From an uncultured Aliivibrio sp. (lineage in GTDB: Bacteria > Pseudomonadota > Gammaproteobacteria > Enterobacterales > Vibrionaceae): 64,000 bases of DNA. Made by a program: the position numbers and the translations under genes. The DNA is taken from contig NZ_CAMLHO010000012.1 of assembly GCF_946479765.1 (NCBI RefSeq), positions 1 through 64,000 on the forward strand, in the 5' to 3' direction. Numbering within the stretch: position 1 is the stretch's first letter; each line of letters begins with the position of its first letter. Below are positions 50,748 to 61,853 of this stretch, piece after piece. Under the pieces are notes generated by a model. The model searched no databases. It saw only the letters and a list, made by a program, of their open reading frames with translations, and was not told the origin of the DNA.

Positions 50748-50770
50748 AAATAGATAACCTATAAATACAA

Positions 50771-51649
50771 TTACTTAGGTTGTTTTTTTAATACCATATC
50801 AATATCTTCAGCAGAATGACGCTCTGGTACTTGCTCCCACTCTTCGCCCCACCCACGATTGACAATTTTACCGCGCTGTACTGCTTCTCTGGCTTCAAGC
50901 ATTTTTGCCCAGCGCACTACGTTGGTATAACTTTCTACTTGCAAAAACTCGGCAGCATCATACAAGTTACCTAATACCAAGTTGCCATACCACGGCCAAA
51001 TCGCCATATCAGCAATACTGTATTCTTCCCCTGCAACGTAAGTATTTTTAGCAAGTTGCTTATCAAGTACGTCTAGTTGGCGTTTTGCTTCCATAGAAAA
51101 GCGGTTGATTGGGTATTCTTGTTTTTCATCAGCATACGCGTAAAAATGCCCAAAACCACCACCTAAGAATGGTGCAGAGCCTTGCGCCCAGAATAACCAA
51201 TTAAAGGTTTGTGTTCTTGCACTGCCTTCTTTTGGTAAAAACTGGCCAAACTTTTCAGCAAGATGAACTAAAATAGAAGCGGATTCAAAAACATGAACTT
51301 CAGGATCAATCGAGTGATCCACTAATGCTGGGATTTTTGAATTTGGATTAACATCCACAAAGCCTGATGAGAATTGATCGCTCTCGCCAATATTAATCAA
51401 ATACGCATCATACTCTGCTTCTTTAATGCCTAGTGCTAATAACTCCTCTAAAAGAATAGTTACCTTTTGTCCATTTGGTGTCGCCAAAGAATAAAGCTGT
51501 AAAGAATGCTCACCTACTGGAAGCTTTTTCTCATGCCTTGCACCTGATTCAGGGCTGTTTATATTTGCCCATTTATTACCGCCATCAGTGTCATTGACCC
51601 AAATTTTTGGTGGGGTGTATTCATTTTTCATCTTTAATTCCTTATCCAT
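50771..51649 (-). CDS. yghU: Glutathione-dependent disulfide-bond oxidoreductase (YghU-type GST)
   Basis: YTPPKIWVNDTDGGNKWANINSPESGARHEKKLPVGEHSLQLYSLATPNGQKVTILLEE. Confidence 0.93.
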   Translation of the reverse strand: MDKELKMKNEYTPPKIWVNDTDGGNKWANINSPESGARHEKKLPVGEHSLQLYSLATPNGQKVTILLEELLALGIKEAEYDAYLINIGESDQFSSGFVDVNPNSKIPALVDHSIDPEVHVFESASILVHLAEKFGQFLPKEGSARTQTFNWLFWAQGSAPFLGGGFGHFYAYADEKQEYPINRFSMEAKRQLDVLDKQLAKNTYVAGEEYSIADMAIWPWYGNLVLGNLYDAAEFLQVESYTNVVRWAKMLEAREAVQRGKIVNRGWGEEWEQVPERHSAEDIDMVLKKQPK

Positions 51650-51675
51650 TTAGAAAATCAAGAGAGTTACTATTC

Positions 51676-52296
51676 TTAATATAGACGACTTTTGAGCAAG
51701 CCTATGGTTCCTTCTGATTTTTCATAATCAATTGGGAACTCTGTTAACTCATCCTTGGTTTTGAAAAATAAAGAAGGAAAGCCATTTTTTCCAATTGAGC
51801 GAGAAAATGTGATTTCATCGAGTAGCGCTTGATGTGTTTCTGGCGACAATAAATCCAGTTCAAATTTCGTCATATCTAAGTCAATGCTTCTAGCGCAATA
51901 AAGTAGAACCTCATTATCGCTTGGATTTTTCGCTTCTAAATAATACGCTTTTTGAATCGCCTCAAGCATCGCTAATTCAGCGCCTTGAGATCGTGCAGCA
52001 AGAATGGCACGACAAGAAGGATAGGTAGAACGGCGCGGTGTGTTTTTCTCCCAAAAATCATGATTGAAAGAAGTCCCTAAATAATTTTCAATTTTCTGCC
52101 AATATGAGGCGATTTGTATCTGCATCTCTTGTGGCATTGGTTCAGAGGAATCTGGCGCTAATCCACCAAGAACATAAACGATTTCGATATCATTAGAGAT
52201 AGCTTGTTTTACTTTCTCCCATACCGGCTTGTAGCCCCAACACCATGAACACATTGGATCATAGACGTAATAAAGTATCGCTTTTTCTTCTGACAT
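51676..52296 (-). CDS. DsbA-family thioredoxin-fold protein
   Basis: YYVYDPMCSWCWGYKPVWEKV with CSWC motif. Confidence 0.88.
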   Translation of the reverse strand: MSEEKAILYYVYDPMCSWCWGYKPVWEKVKQAISNDIEIVYVLGGLAPDSSEPMPQEMQIQIASYWQKIENYLGTSFNHDFWEKNTPRRSTYPSCRAILAARSQGAELAMLEAIQKAYYLEAKNPSDNEVLLYCARSIDLDMTKFELDLLSPETHQALLDEITFSRSIGKNGFPSLFFKTKDELTEFPIDYEKSEGTIGLLKSRLY

Positions 52297-52389
52297 AATT
52301 TAATCCCTTTATATTAATATCAGTAATCGTTACTTTCATCATATGGGATGCATTACTTAATAGCAAAACCTCACTCTCTAATCACATCC

Positions 52390-53307
52390 TCAATAAAAGC
52401 TAATAGGCAGGTAAAAATCGAGTTCAAACTCTTCTTCTTCGTTTAAAAAATGATTTTTGTGATAACGAACATACGCCGGTGTTGATCTAAGTTTAAAGCC
52501 TGACGCCGGCAACCATTGCTCTAATACCGTACTGATCTGTGGTAACAATTGACCATAAATACCTTGTAATCGAAACACCGCATGTAACCCACCAGGGATC
52601 ACCATTTGGTTCACTACCCCACGATATTTCAACGGTTTATCTATCGCAATACACGCCACATAACGGCATCTATCGAGATTGACCCACGCAGGGTTTGAAT
52701 GATGCAAACCAAATTGTGTCGAGAAGTCTCGGTTCTCTGAATTCGCCCACGCTTTAAGTATTAACCACGCGTTTCTGATAGAGCGGTTATAACCGTCATG
52801 TCGAACATAGGCGGCTAATAACTCAGGGACTTCAATAATTTTAGGCGGCGGTAAATCTCTATCAGCAACCGCCAAGTACCCTGCTGCAATTTCTGGATCT
52901 TTTAAATACGGCTTATCTGATATTTGTAAATCATGCTTACGCCACTCTCCCGGAGACATATCAAAGGTTGATTTGAACGCTCGACTAAATGAAGACAGTG
53001 AACTAAATCCACATGTATTCGCAATATCCAAAACGGTCGATTTCGTATCAAACATTAGCTGATTCGCTGCATATTCCATGCGTGTTCGACGAATATACTG
53101 ATGAATAGACTCCCCAACCACTTGTTTAAAGATGCGATGAAAATGCTGTTCAGAGTAAGCGGCAACTTCAGCTAAGTCTTTTGCTGCAAGCTCTTGGCTG
53201 ATATCTTGATGAATATAAAACAAGACATCATTAATTCTTGATATGTGTTGTTGGCTCATAAATTTAAAATAGCATAAATGGACATATTTATAAGCATAAA
53301 CGGACAA
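52390..53307 (-). CDS. AraC-family regulator with GyrI-like effector domain
   Basis: N-terminal AraC HTH (FKQVVGESIHQYIRRTRMEYAANQL...CGFSSLSSFSRAFKSTFDMSPGEWR) and C-terminal GyrI-like domain. Confidence 0.9.
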   Translation of the reverse strand: MSVYAYKYVHLCYFKFMSQQHISRINDVLFYIHQDISQELAAKDLAEVAAYSEQHFHRIFKQVVGESIHQYIRRTRMEYAANQLMFDTKSTVLDIANTCGFSSLSSFSRAFKSTFDMSPGEWRKHDLQISDKPYLKDPEIAAGYLAVADRDLPPPKIIEVPELLAAYVRHDGYNRSIRNAWLILKAWANSENRDFSTQFGLHHSNPAWVNLDRCRYVACIAIDKPLKYRGVVNQMVIPGGLHAVFRLQGIYGQLLPQISTVLEQWLPASGFKLRSTPAYVRYHKNHFLNEEEEFELDFYLPISFY

Positions 53308-53360
53308 ACAAAGTTAATCAACGCCTTGTACTATCAAGAGATAAAATAAATAAGATAATA

Positions 53361-54527
53361 ATGGGAACACATATGGAAATAGCTCATTCATTGCAACAGA
53401 TCCAATCTTCTTACATCAGAGAGATCTTAGCAGCAGCCACGGACAAGAATGTTATCTCTCTCGCAGGCGGATTACCTGATGAGAAAACGTTCCCAATTGA
53501 TTTAATGAAACCGACATTAGAAAGCCTATCTGATATGCCAGAAGTCTTTCAATACGGTGCAACAGCAGGTTACGGCCCTCTGTTAGACCTACTGACAGAA
53601 ATGTACCAATTACCAGAAACACACATGCCGATGATCTGTACAGGTTCTCAACAAGGCTTAGACCTTATCGCTCGTGCTTATGTTAATCCAAATGATACCG
53701 TTGTTATGGAAGCACCGAGCTACCTTGGGGCAATGCAGGTCTTTGGTTTAGTGCAAGCGAACATCGCAACCATTTCTCAAACCGAGTTTGGCCCTAATCT
53801 TGAAGAGCTAGAACAGTGCTTTATTCAAGAGTCACCAAAAATGTTTTACGCCGTGCCTGATTTTCACAACCCGACTGGTGTATGTTGGTCGTTAGAAACA
53901 CGTAAGAAAGTGGCTGAGTTGTGTATTAAATACAAAGTCGCGTTCATTGAAGATGCCCCGTACCGTGAACTGCGTTTTACCGGTGAAGCACTGCCAATGG
54001 TGTCAACCTTCTGCCCTGACGATTCTATCGTACTGCGTTCATTCTCAAAAATTGCCTCTCCGGGTTTACGAATTGGTGCGGTAACAGGTAAGAAAAGCTA
54101 CTTAGAACCACTGATCAAAGTAAAACAAGGGGCGGATTTACATTCAAGTGTCCCAATGCAAGCCCTATTGGTTGGCCTATTAAAACACCCTGATTTTGGT
54201 CTGCATATGGAACAAATTCAGTCACTATACAAACAACGTTATGATGTTTTATTCGCAGAGCTACAAAAGCAATTGCCTGAAACCTGCGTACTGAACCCAG
54301 TAGATGGCGGTATGTTTATTTGGTTATCTATTCCAGATTGCGATACGTTTGCCCTAGCTAAAACATTAATCGCTAATGGCGTTGCGGTTGTACCAAGCCC
54401 TGTTTTTTATCCAAAACCAGAAGGCACACCCTCTGCATTACGCTTAAACTTTACTAATGCTAATGCTGAAGAGTTGGTTGAAGCGGTAGGTCGTTTAACT
54501 AAAGTATTGAATGAAGCGCTGAACTAA
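53361..54527 (+). CDS. PLP-dependent aminotransferase (class I/II, 2-aminoadipate transaminase-like)
   Basis: ISLAGGLPDEKTFP, FHNPTG, LRSFSKIASPGLRIGAVTG. Confidence 0.9.
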   Translation: MGTHMEIAHSLQQIQSSYIREILAAATDKNVISLAGGLPDEKTFPIDLMKPTLESLSDMPEVFQYGATAGYGPLLDLLTEMYQLPETHMPMICTGSQQGLDLIARAYVNPNDTVVMEAPSYLGAMQVFGLVQANIATISQTEFGPNLEELEQCFIQESPKMFYAVPDFHNPTGVCWSLETRKKVAELCIKYKVAFIEDAPYRELRFTGEALPMVSTFCPDDSIVLRSFSKIASPGLRIGAVTGKKSYLEPLIKVKQGADLHSSVPMQALLVGLLKHPDFGLHMEQIQSLYKQRYDVLFAELQKQLPETCVLNPVDGGMFIWLSIPDCDTFALAKTLIANGVAVVPSPVFYPKPEGTPSALRLNFTNANAEELVEAVGRLTKVLNEALN

Positions 54528-54572
54528 GCGTAGACTAATAATCACTATATTTATAATTTGAGTAGTATATAA

Positions 54573-55697
54573 ATGAAAATATTCAGTAATTTTGAAAGTG
54601 GTAATATCCATGTAGTCGCAGCGAATACGCCTGATGATATTCAGTTAACTATTCCTGCTGATAACCAAACTGAGATCGCTCAGTGGTTTCATTTTCGTCT
54701 AGAAAGCCAACCTCAACAGCAGCATTCATTTAAGATTTTAGGGTTAGCAAAATCTGCTTATCCAGAAGGTTGGCAAGACTACGATGTGGTTGCTTCTTAT
54801 GATCGTGAAAAGTGGTTCCGTATCCCGACTAAATTTGATGGTGATACGCTTAGCTTTAACGTTATGCCTGAGTACCGTTCAATGTACTTCGCGTACTTTG
54901 CGCCTTACTCGTACGATCGTCACCAAGATTTATTGCACGGTGCACAAACGCACCACAGCTGCCAATTAGAAACTCTGGGCGTTACGTTGGACAATAACGA
55001 CATCAGTATTCTAACGATTGGTGAACCAGAAGAAGGCAAAAAGAACATTTGGATCACCGGCCGTCAACACCCTGGTGAAACAATGGCGGAATGGTTCATT
55101 GAAGGTCTACTATCTCGTTTATTAGATGAAACTGACACCGTTGGTCGTGCCCTACTTGATAGCGCGGTATTCCACATCGTTCCTAACATGAACCCAGATG
55201 GCAGTATCCGTGGACACCTACGTACTAACAGCATTGGCGTGAACTTAAACCGTGAATGGCAAACACCATCAATGGAAAGATCACCTGAAGTATTCTTAGT
55301 TCGTGAACGTATGTTAGCCACAGGCGTTGACATGTTCTTAGACATTCACGGCGATGAAGCAATTCCATACAACTTCGTTGCCGGTAGTGAAGGTATTCCT
55401 TCTTACAATGAACGTATTGCGAAACTTGAAACCACATTCAAGCAAGCATTACTGGTTATCACGCCTGAGTTCCAAGATGACATTGGCTACGATAAAGACG
55501 CTCCGGGTACAGCAAACTTAACGGTTGGCTCTAACTGGGTAGGCGAACAATTCAAATGTCTTTCTTATACTGTTGAAATGCCATTTAAAGATCACATTAG
55601 CCACGCTGATGAGCTTTATGGTTGGTCTCCAGAGCGAAGCGTTGCCTTTGGTCAAGACGTATTAGCTGCCGTTTGGGCGACAGTTGGCGAGCTTTAA
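54573..55697 (+). CDS. M14-family cytosolic carboxypeptidase-like protein
   Basis: ITGRQHPGETMAEWFIEG, PNMNPDGSIRGHLRTNSIGVNLNREW, FLDIHGDE. Confidence 0.92.
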   Translation: MKIFSNFESGNIHVVAANTPDDIQLTIPADNQTEIAQWFHFRLESQPQQQHSFKILGLAKSAYPEGWQDYDVVASYDREKWFRIPTKFDGDTLSFNVMPEYRSMYFAYFAPYSYDRHQDLLHGAQTHHSCQLETLGVTLDNNDISILTIGEPEEGKKNIWITGRQHPGETMAEWFIEGLLSRLLDETDTVGRALLDSAVFHIVPNMNPDGSIRGHLRTNSIGVNLNREWQTPSMERSPEVFLVRERMLATGVDMFLDIHGDEAIPYNFVAGSEGIPSYNERIAKLETTFKQALLVITPEFQDDIGYDKDAPGTANLTVGSNWVGEQFKCLSYTVEMPFKDHISHADELYGWSPERSVAFGQDVLAAVWATVGEL

Positions 55698-55740
55698 TTA
55701 GCCACGTCATCACCATATCTACAGGTTATAAAATGAAAAA

Positions 55741-55767
55741 AAACCGATCTTATGATCGGTTTTTTTA
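55741..55767. terminator. Bidirectional intrinsic terminator
   Basis: AAAAACCGATCTTATGATCGGTTTTTTT. Confidence 0.85.
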
Positions 55768-55793
55768 TCTATTCATGACTGGGATTGATATTA

Positions 55794-56453
55794 CTATTGC
55801 TGCACTTTAGATTGGAGCTCTGTACCCGCTTCTCTTAATAAATTAAACGGTGATAAAATCACACCTTTTACCGCCCCTTGTGTCGCTAGCTGAGAAAGCT
55901 CTTCCGTTTTATCAATAATCTGATCCGCTTTTAACATGATAGGTGGAATTTCATTGCGTAATCTTTCTGATTCGTTAATGATCGCCGGAATGGTGGTTAC
56001 GCGGTATCCCTTACTTTCAACAAACGCTTTAGGAAATACTTGTTCACGATAATGTTTTAATTCTACCAATGCGGTTGGCACTGTCTTCTCATTTACTGCG
56101 TTCATTACCGTAATAACATCAGGCAAGGATTCAGTTCGAATAGATTTTACTTCATTAAGGATCAATGGGATTTTACGGTCTACCGACGCTATCGTTTGGT
56201 TTACGTTATTGACAGTACTTTTAACCTCACTGACTAGAGTTAATACTTGAGGGGTCAACTCTTCAATATGTTTTGCCAATAGTAACCATTGGTTTATTTC
56301 AAGTTTATCAGCCGTCTTATTTATCTCTTTCATCAACTCAGGGTAGCTATCTACAACGGTATTAATCGAATGGGTAAATGAATAAATAGTATAACCAAGA
56401 TAAAAAATTGAAATTGCCAATAAGGCTTGTATTGCCATTGCGAGTCTAGCCAT
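55794..56453 (-). CDS. Hypothetical single-TM protein with long helical region
   Basis: N-terminal TM helix, then repeated amphipathic segments. Confidence 0.65.
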   Translation of the reverse strand: MARLAMAIQALLAISIFYLGYTIYSFTHSINTVVDSYPELMKEINKTADKLEINQWLLLAKHIEELTPQVLTLVSEVKSTVNNVNQTIASVDRKIPLILNEVKSIRTESLPDVITVMNAVNEKTVPTALVELKHYREQVFPKAFVESKGYRVTTIPAIINESERLRNEIPPIMLKADQIIDKTEELSQLATQGAVKGVILSPFNLLREAGTELQSKVQQ

Positions 56454-56652
56454 GTGTATGGTCCATAAAATAAGTTATAGTCGCTACCTTACGACACCTA
56501 TAAAAATAGGAACAGGACTATTTAACAAACAATTTTTTAGCTTAATCACTTTTCTTTTGCAATAACATTTATTTTTCAATCTTCATTACTTGATATTCTT
56601 TTTTAATCCGACTATATTAATCGTGTTTTTACGATTAATTAGCGAACTGATA

Positions 56653-56994
56653 ATGACAACTCAATGCCAACCGACAGACAAGTGTACCTTTTCAACTTCG
56701 GAACAAGATCTGAAGCAAGAAAAAGAATTTGCAACACTCGCTAAAGCATTAGCGCACCCTGCTCGTGTTCGTATTCTGAAGATTTTATCAACATTAGAAA
56801 AATCAGGTGGCTGTTTAAACAGTGATTTAGTTTCTGAACTCGGCTTAGCACAATCAACCGTATCAGAGCATTTACGTGTATTGAAACAAGCAGGCTTTAT
56901 TACTGCTGAATCTATACCACCAAAAATGTGTTACCGAATTAACCGAGAATGCATTGCTCAATTTGATCAATTAACCAATCAAATTTTAATGTAA
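56653..56994 (+). CDS. ArsR-family transcriptional regulator
   Basis: LAKALAHPARVRILKILSTLEKSGGCLNSDLVSELGLAQSTVSEHLRVLKQAGFI; start at MTTQCQ; upstream of ACR3. Confidence 0.9.
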   Translation: MTTQCQPTDKCTFSTSEQDLKQEKEFATLAKALAHPARVRILKILSTLEKSGGCLNSDLVSELGLAQSTVSEHLRVLKQAGFITAESIPPKMCYRINRECIAQFDQLTNQILM

Positions 56995-57167
56995 TTCCCA
57001 ACATTACAAGTTTAAACATCATCACGTTACTTATTTAACACCTATAATCTGTATGAATAAGAACGTGATTATTTTTAGCTATATCAATCGCAATTCGACG
57101 ATACTCGATTGATACAGCACTATTTACGAAACCAATAATTTATTAGATAAAACCGTAAGGAGGTTTT

Positions 57168-58202
57168 ATGCAACCTAAGCTCAGTTTTCTTGACCGATAT
57201 CTAACACTATGGATTTTTCTAGCGATGGCTATCGGCGTTTTCATTGGCGTCCAGTTTCCTCAAGTTGCAGAATGGAATGAATCCATGTCGGTAGGAACAA
57301 CCAATATTCCTCTCGCTATTGGCCTGATTTTAATGATGTATCCGCCATTAGCTAAAGTGAACTACAACCTACTTGGTAGCGTTGTAAAAGACAAACAAGC
57401 CATCACATTATCGCTTGTTATGAACTGGATTGTGGGTCCAATATTAATGTTCATCTTAGCACTGACATTTTTAGGCGATCACCCTGGTTATATGGTTGGC
57501 ATCATCCTTATTGGCCTAGCTCGCTGTATTGCTATGGTATTAGTTTGGAACGACATTGGCGGTGGTAATAAAGAGTATGGCGCGGCATTAGTGGCGATTA
57601 ACTCTGCGTTTCAAATCGTTACTTACAGCTTAATGGCGTGGTTATTCATCAGTGTACTTCCACCAGTGTTTGGTTATGAGAGCATGGTCGTTGATATCTC
57701 TATGATGGACATCGCAGAAAGTGTGCTTATCTATTTGGGTATCCCTTTCCTTGCTGGTTTCTTAAGCCGTAAGATCTTAGTCTCACAAAAAGGCGAAGAA
57801 TGGTATAACACGGTTTTCATTCCAAAAATCTCACCAATCACTTTGATTGCGTTACTTGGTACTATTGTTCTTATGTTTAGCTTAAAAGGTGAAATGATCC
57901 TTGAGCTACCAATGGACGTGGTTCGCATTGCTATTCCACTAACGATCTATTTTGTCTTAATGTTTTTCTCTAGCTTCTTTATCGGTAAGAAAATGGGCAT
58001 TCCTTATGATAAGAACGCCTCTATCGCTTTTACCGCAACAGGTAATAACTTTGAGCTAGCGATTGCGGTTTCTATTGCGGTATTTGGGTTGAACTCAGAT
58101 CAAGCGTTTGCCGGTGTAATTGGCCCTCTGATTGAGGTTCCTGTATTAATCGCATTGGTTAATGTGGCGTTGAGAATGAAAGGGAAATCAGAAGAGAAAT
58201 AA
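57168..58202 (+). CDS. acr3: ACR3-family arsenite efflux transporter
   Basis: [58 protein letters not shown]. Confidence 0.95.
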   Translation: MQPKLSFLDRYLTLWIFLAMAIGVFIGVQFPQVAEWNESMSVGTTNIPLAIGLILMMYPPLAKVNYNLLGSVVKDKQAITLSLVMNWIVGPILMFILALTFLGDHPGYMVGIILIGLARCIAMVLVWNDIGGGNKEYGAALVAINSAFQIVTYSLMAWLFISVLPPVFGYESMVVDISMMDIAESVLIYLGIPFLAGFLSRKILVSQKGEEWYNTVFIPKISPITLIALLGTIVLMFSLKGEMILELPMDVVRIAIPLTIYFVLMFFSSFFIGKKMGIPYDKNASIAFTATGNNFELAIAVSIAVFGLNSDQAFAGVIGPLIEVPVLIALVNVALRMKGKSEEK

Positions 58203-58264
58203 ACCAAACAACCATTTTATTCGCTAATTCATTATCCATCTAAGATTGAACCATACTAGTTAAT

Positions 58265-58281
58265 GATGTATTTTTAACATC
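58265..58281. promoter_or_regulatory. Palindromic NO-regulator-type site upstream of norR
   Basis: GATGT-ATTTTTA-ACATC (contains the GT-N7-AC NorR core; also NsrR-like). Confidence 0.5.
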
Positions 58282-58322
58282 ACCTAATATCCTAACTTCT
58301 CAGCTTTCTATTGGTGCATGCA

Positions 58323-59852
58323 ATGAAACCTTCTATCGAAAAAGTCTTACTTCAAATCGCTCTAGATCTTAGCTCTAACTTATCCAGTGATTTGCACTAC
58401 CAACGCTTAATCTCTTCGATTCATCAGGTGTTCCCTTGTGATGCCAGTGCTTTGTTTGTCTTAGACCATGATGGCTGCTTAAAACCTGTCGCCGTTCAAG
58501 GACTGTCCACCGCCGTATTAGGTCGTTGTTTTCCACCAAAAGTACACCCTCGATTACAAGCCATTTTAGAGAGCAAGCACCCTGTCCGTTTTGAATCCAA
58601 TTCAGACTTACCAGACCCCTTTGATGGCTTATTATTGGTGGATGAACACGTCAGTATTGAAGTACATGATTGCCTGGGTTGTAGCTTGTATGTGGAAGAC
58701 ACCTTGGTTGGCGTATTAACTTTAGACGCTTTAGAGGTGGGGGCGTTTAAAAAGATAGATAACATCACCATCGAAACCTTTGCGGCCTTGGCCGCGGCCA
58801 CCTTGCATAATAAGGCACTAATAGAAACGCTAAAAAACAGTAACCAGCAACAGAAATCAATCAATCAAGCGTTAATTCAACAAGCCCGAAATCAAAAAGG
58901 TGAATTGATTGGGATTAGCCCTCAAATTGACCGATTACGTAATAATATCAAGATGGTAGCCTCTTCTGATTACGCAGTACTCATCAGTGGTGAAACCGGA
59001 TCAGGCAAAGAGTTGGTCGCTCATTCTGTTCACGAGCAATCTCTGCGTAATGAGCAAGCGATGATTTATGTAAACTGTGCAGCACTGCCAGAGTCTCTCG
59101 CGGAAAGTGAATTATTTGGTCATGTAAAAGGCGCATTTACTGGCGCAAATAACCATCGAGCCGGTAAGTTTGAATTGGCGGATAACGGCACCATATTTTT
59201 GGATGAAATTGGCGAGTTACCGCTACTAATTCAAGCCAAATTATTACGTGTGATTCAACAAGGTGAAGTGCAGCGTGTCGGCTCAGATAAAAACGTCATG
59301 GTAAACGTACGCATCATCGCAGCCACCAATCGAAACTTAGCGCACGAAGTAGAAACAGGACGCTTTAGAGCTGACTTGTTTCACCGTTTAAATGTATTCC
59401 CAATTAACGTTCCCCCACTGCGCGATCGTGAGGGTGATATTTCAGTATTGGCAGGGTATTTATTAGACAAAGTTCGCACTCAATTTAACGTTCCGAATCT
59501 TCATATTCATCCACGAACCTTAACGCATTTAGAAAACAGTCCATGGTTAGGAAATGTACGAGAACTTGAACATACGTTAATGCGTGCTGGGCTTCGAGCG
59601 ATACAAGACAGCGACACGAGCATTACTCTTGCACACTTTCTAGGAGACGTTGAACACACCGACGATGTAAAAATAACAACAGCCTTTCTACCTAAAGAAA
59701 GTAAACCTATGCGAGAGCTAGTCGAAAGCTACCAAAAACAATTAATTGAGCACGCTTTATCCGAATCGAATGGAACATGGTCACAAGCTGCTGAATTTTT
59801 GCAAATGGACAGAGGAAATTTGTACCGCATGGGTAAGAAATTTGGTTTATAA
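58323..59852 (+). CDS. norR: Nitric-oxide-responsive sigma54 activator NorR
   Basis: GAF domain, AAA+ ([30 protein letters not shown]), Fis-type HTH; start at MKPSIEKV. Confidence 0.93.
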   Translation: MKPSIEKVLLQIALDLSSNLSSDLHYQRLISSIHQVFPCDASALFVLDHDGCLKPVAVQGLSTAVLGRCFPPKVHPRLQAILESKHPVRFESNSDLPDPFDGLLLVDEHVSIEVHDCLGCSLYVEDTLVGVLTLDALEVGAFKKIDNITIETFAALAAATLHNKALIETLKNSNQQQKSINQALIQQARNQKGELIGISPQIDRLRNNIKMVASSDYAVLISGETGSGKELVAHSVHEQSLRNEQAMIYVNCAALPESLAESELFGHVKGAFTGANNHRAGKFELADNGTIFLDEIGELPLLIQAKLLRVIQQGEVQRVGSDKNVMVNVRIIAATNRNLAHEVETGRFRADLFHRLNVFPINVPPLRDREGDISVLAGYLLDKVRTQFNVPNLHIHPRTLTHLENSPWLGNVRELEHTLMRAGLRAIQDSDTSITLAHFLGDVEHTDDVKITTAFLPKESKPMRELVESYQKQLIEHALSESNGTWSQAAEFLQMDRGNLYRMGKKFGL

Positions 59853-59876
59853 AACAACCTTATTTAACCTGATGAT

Positions 59877-59910
59877 GTATTTATCACAACAAGCACGATG
59901 TCATAAATAC
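59877..59910. promoter_or_regulatory. Paired inverted NorR-type sites upstream of hcp
   Basis: GTATTTATCAC and GTCATAAATAC, both GT-N7-AC, inside the inverted repeat GATGTATTTAT...ATAAATACATC. Confidence 0.6.
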
Positions 59911-59963
59911 ATCCGCACGTAAAGAAAAGAAAATAAAAACACTGTAAATCAATAACTTAAGCA

Positions 59964-59980
59964 TGGCACGCCCTGTGCAA
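59964..59980 (+). promoter_or_regulatory. Putative sigma54 promoter of hcp-hcr
   Basis: TGGCACG-CCCT-GTGCA versus TGGCACG-N4-TTGCA. Confidence 0.75.
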
Positions 59981-60099
59981 TAGAGAACCCATCAATGTAG
60001 AGTCAAGTCTCGATTAGTTCAGCAATTTGCTCAAGGTAGCAAAACGCACTGACCTAACAGGATTTGAACAATATGTATTCAATGACTGGAGTTCCAACT

Positions 60100-61761
60100 A
60101 TGTTCTGTATCCAATGTGAGCAAACAATTCAAACACCGACAACGAAAGGCTGTTCTTTTGCACAAGGTATGTGTGGTAAAACAGCAGAAGTATCTGACTT
60201 ACAAGATATTCTAGTTTACACACTACAAGGTGTTTCTTTCTGGGCAGAACAAGGTCGTAAAGTAAATGTAGTGATTGATGAGATCGATCACTGGGCACCA
60301 AAAGCCTTCTTCGCAACACTAACAAACGTTAACTTTGACCCTGAGCGTGTTATCGAATTCGCACTGCAAGCACACGCTTACAAAAAACAACTTGAAGAAC
60401 AAGTTCGTGCAGCGGCATTGTTATCAAACACTGAATTATCTGAGCTTTCTCCTGCAGCACTATTTGATTTACCAACCAACGTAGAAGAATTAATCGCATT
60501 GGCACCACAAGCGGCCGTTAACCGTGGTCACGATTCAGAGCATGAAGATGTGATTGGTCTACGTCTACTTTGTCTATACGGCCTAAAAGGCGCAGCCGCT
60601 TACATGGAGCATGCTCGTGTTCTTGGTCAAACTGACGACGCGGTGTTTGCTGAATATCATGAAATCATGGCGTGGTTAGGCACTGATCCTACCGATCTTG
60701 GTGAGTTATTAGATTGTTCAATGAAAATTGGCCTAATGAACTACCGTGTAATGGAAATGCTAGATGCCGGTGAAACAAAAACATTTGGTCACCCAGAGCC
60801 TTCACAAGTAAACGTAAAAACTATCGAAGGTAAATGTATTCTGGTTTCTGGCCATGACTTACATGACTTAGAAAAAATCCTTCAACAAACGGAAGGCAAA
60901 GGCATTAACGTTTACACCAACGGTGAAATGCTTCCTGCTCACTCTTACCCTGAGCTTAAAAAATACCCTCACCTTGTAGGTAACTACGGCAGTGCATGGC
61001 AGAACCAGCAAAAAGAATTTGCTAACTTCCCTGGTGCTATCGTAATGACATCAAACTGCCTATTGAACCCAAATGTAGGTCAATATGCAGATCGTCTATT
61101 TACTCGTAGTATCGTAGGCTGGCCTGGTGTTGCTCACTTAGAAGGTGACGATTTCACAGCGGTTGTTGATTGTGCATTAGCGCAAGAAGGCTTTAAGCAT
61201 AACGAAATAGAACAAATGATCACGGTTGGATTTGGTCGTAACGCACTAATGGCAGCTGCACCTGCGGTTATTGAACAAGTTAAAGAAGGCAACATCAGCC
61301 ACTTCTTCCTTGTTGGTGGCTGTGATGGTGACAAAGCAGAGCGTAGCTACTTTACCGACTTTACCGCTCAAGTACCTGACGATTCAATTATCCTAACGCT
61401 TGCTTGTGGTAAATTCCGTTTCAACAAAAATCAATTTGGCGATATTAATGGTATCCCGCGTTTATTGGATGTTGGTCAATGTAATGATGCTTACTCAGCT
61501 ATTCAACTCGCACTTGCACTAGCAAAAGAGTTTGATTGTGGCATTAACGAACTTCCATTAACGCTGGTACTTTCTTGGTTCGAGCAAAAAGCGATTGTTA
61601 TCCTATTAACTCTATTTGCTCTTGGCGTAAAAGGCATTTACACAGGCCCGACTGCCCCTGCGTTCTTAACCGATAACCTACTTGCGATTATTCAAGATAA
61701 GTTTGATATGCGTAGTATCACGACGGTTGAAGACGATCTAAAAACGATTTTAACGGCGTAA
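60100..61761 (+). CDS. hcp: Hybrid cluster protein / hydroxylamine reductase
   Basis: [36 protein letters not shown] is the Hcp N-terminal Fe-S motif. Confidence 0.97.
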   Translation: MFCIQCEQTIQTPTTKGCSFAQGMCGKTAEVSDLQDILVYTLQGVSFWAEQGRKVNVVIDEIDHWAPKAFFATLTNVNFDPERVIEFALQAHAYKKQLEEQVRAAALLSNTELSELSPAALFDLPTNVEELIALAPQAAVNRGHDSEHEDVIGLRLLCLYGLKGAAAYMEHARVLGQTDDAVFAEYHEIMAWLGTDPTDLGELLDCSMKIGLMNYRVMEMLDAGETKTFGHPEPSQVNVKTIEGKCILVSGHDLHDLEKILQQTEGKGINVYTNGEMLPAHSYPELKKYPHLVGNYGSAWQNQQKEFANFPGAIVMTSNCLLNPNVGQYADRLFTRSIVGWPGVAHLEGDDFTAVVDCALAQEGFKHNEIEQMITVGFGRNALMAAAPAVIEQVKEGNISHFFLVGGCDGDKAERSYFTDFTAQVPDDSIILTLACGKFRFNKNQFGDINGIPRLLDVGQCNDAYSAIQLALALAKEFDCGINELPLTLVLSWFEQKAIVILLTLFALGVKGIYTGPTAPAFLTDNLLAIIQDKFDMRSITTVEDDLKTILTA

Positions 61762-61785
61762 TCTACGCTTAGTTTTACTAATTTA

Positions 61786-61812
61786 TGCCTCAGTTATCTG
61801 GGGCATTTTTCG
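61786..61812 (+). terminator. Putative terminator
   Basis: ATGCCTCAG-TTAT-CTGGGGCATTTTT. Confidence 0.6.
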
Positions 61813-61853
61813 CTATAAAGCGAGCAATAACTTCTAAGTAATAGAGAAAAAAC

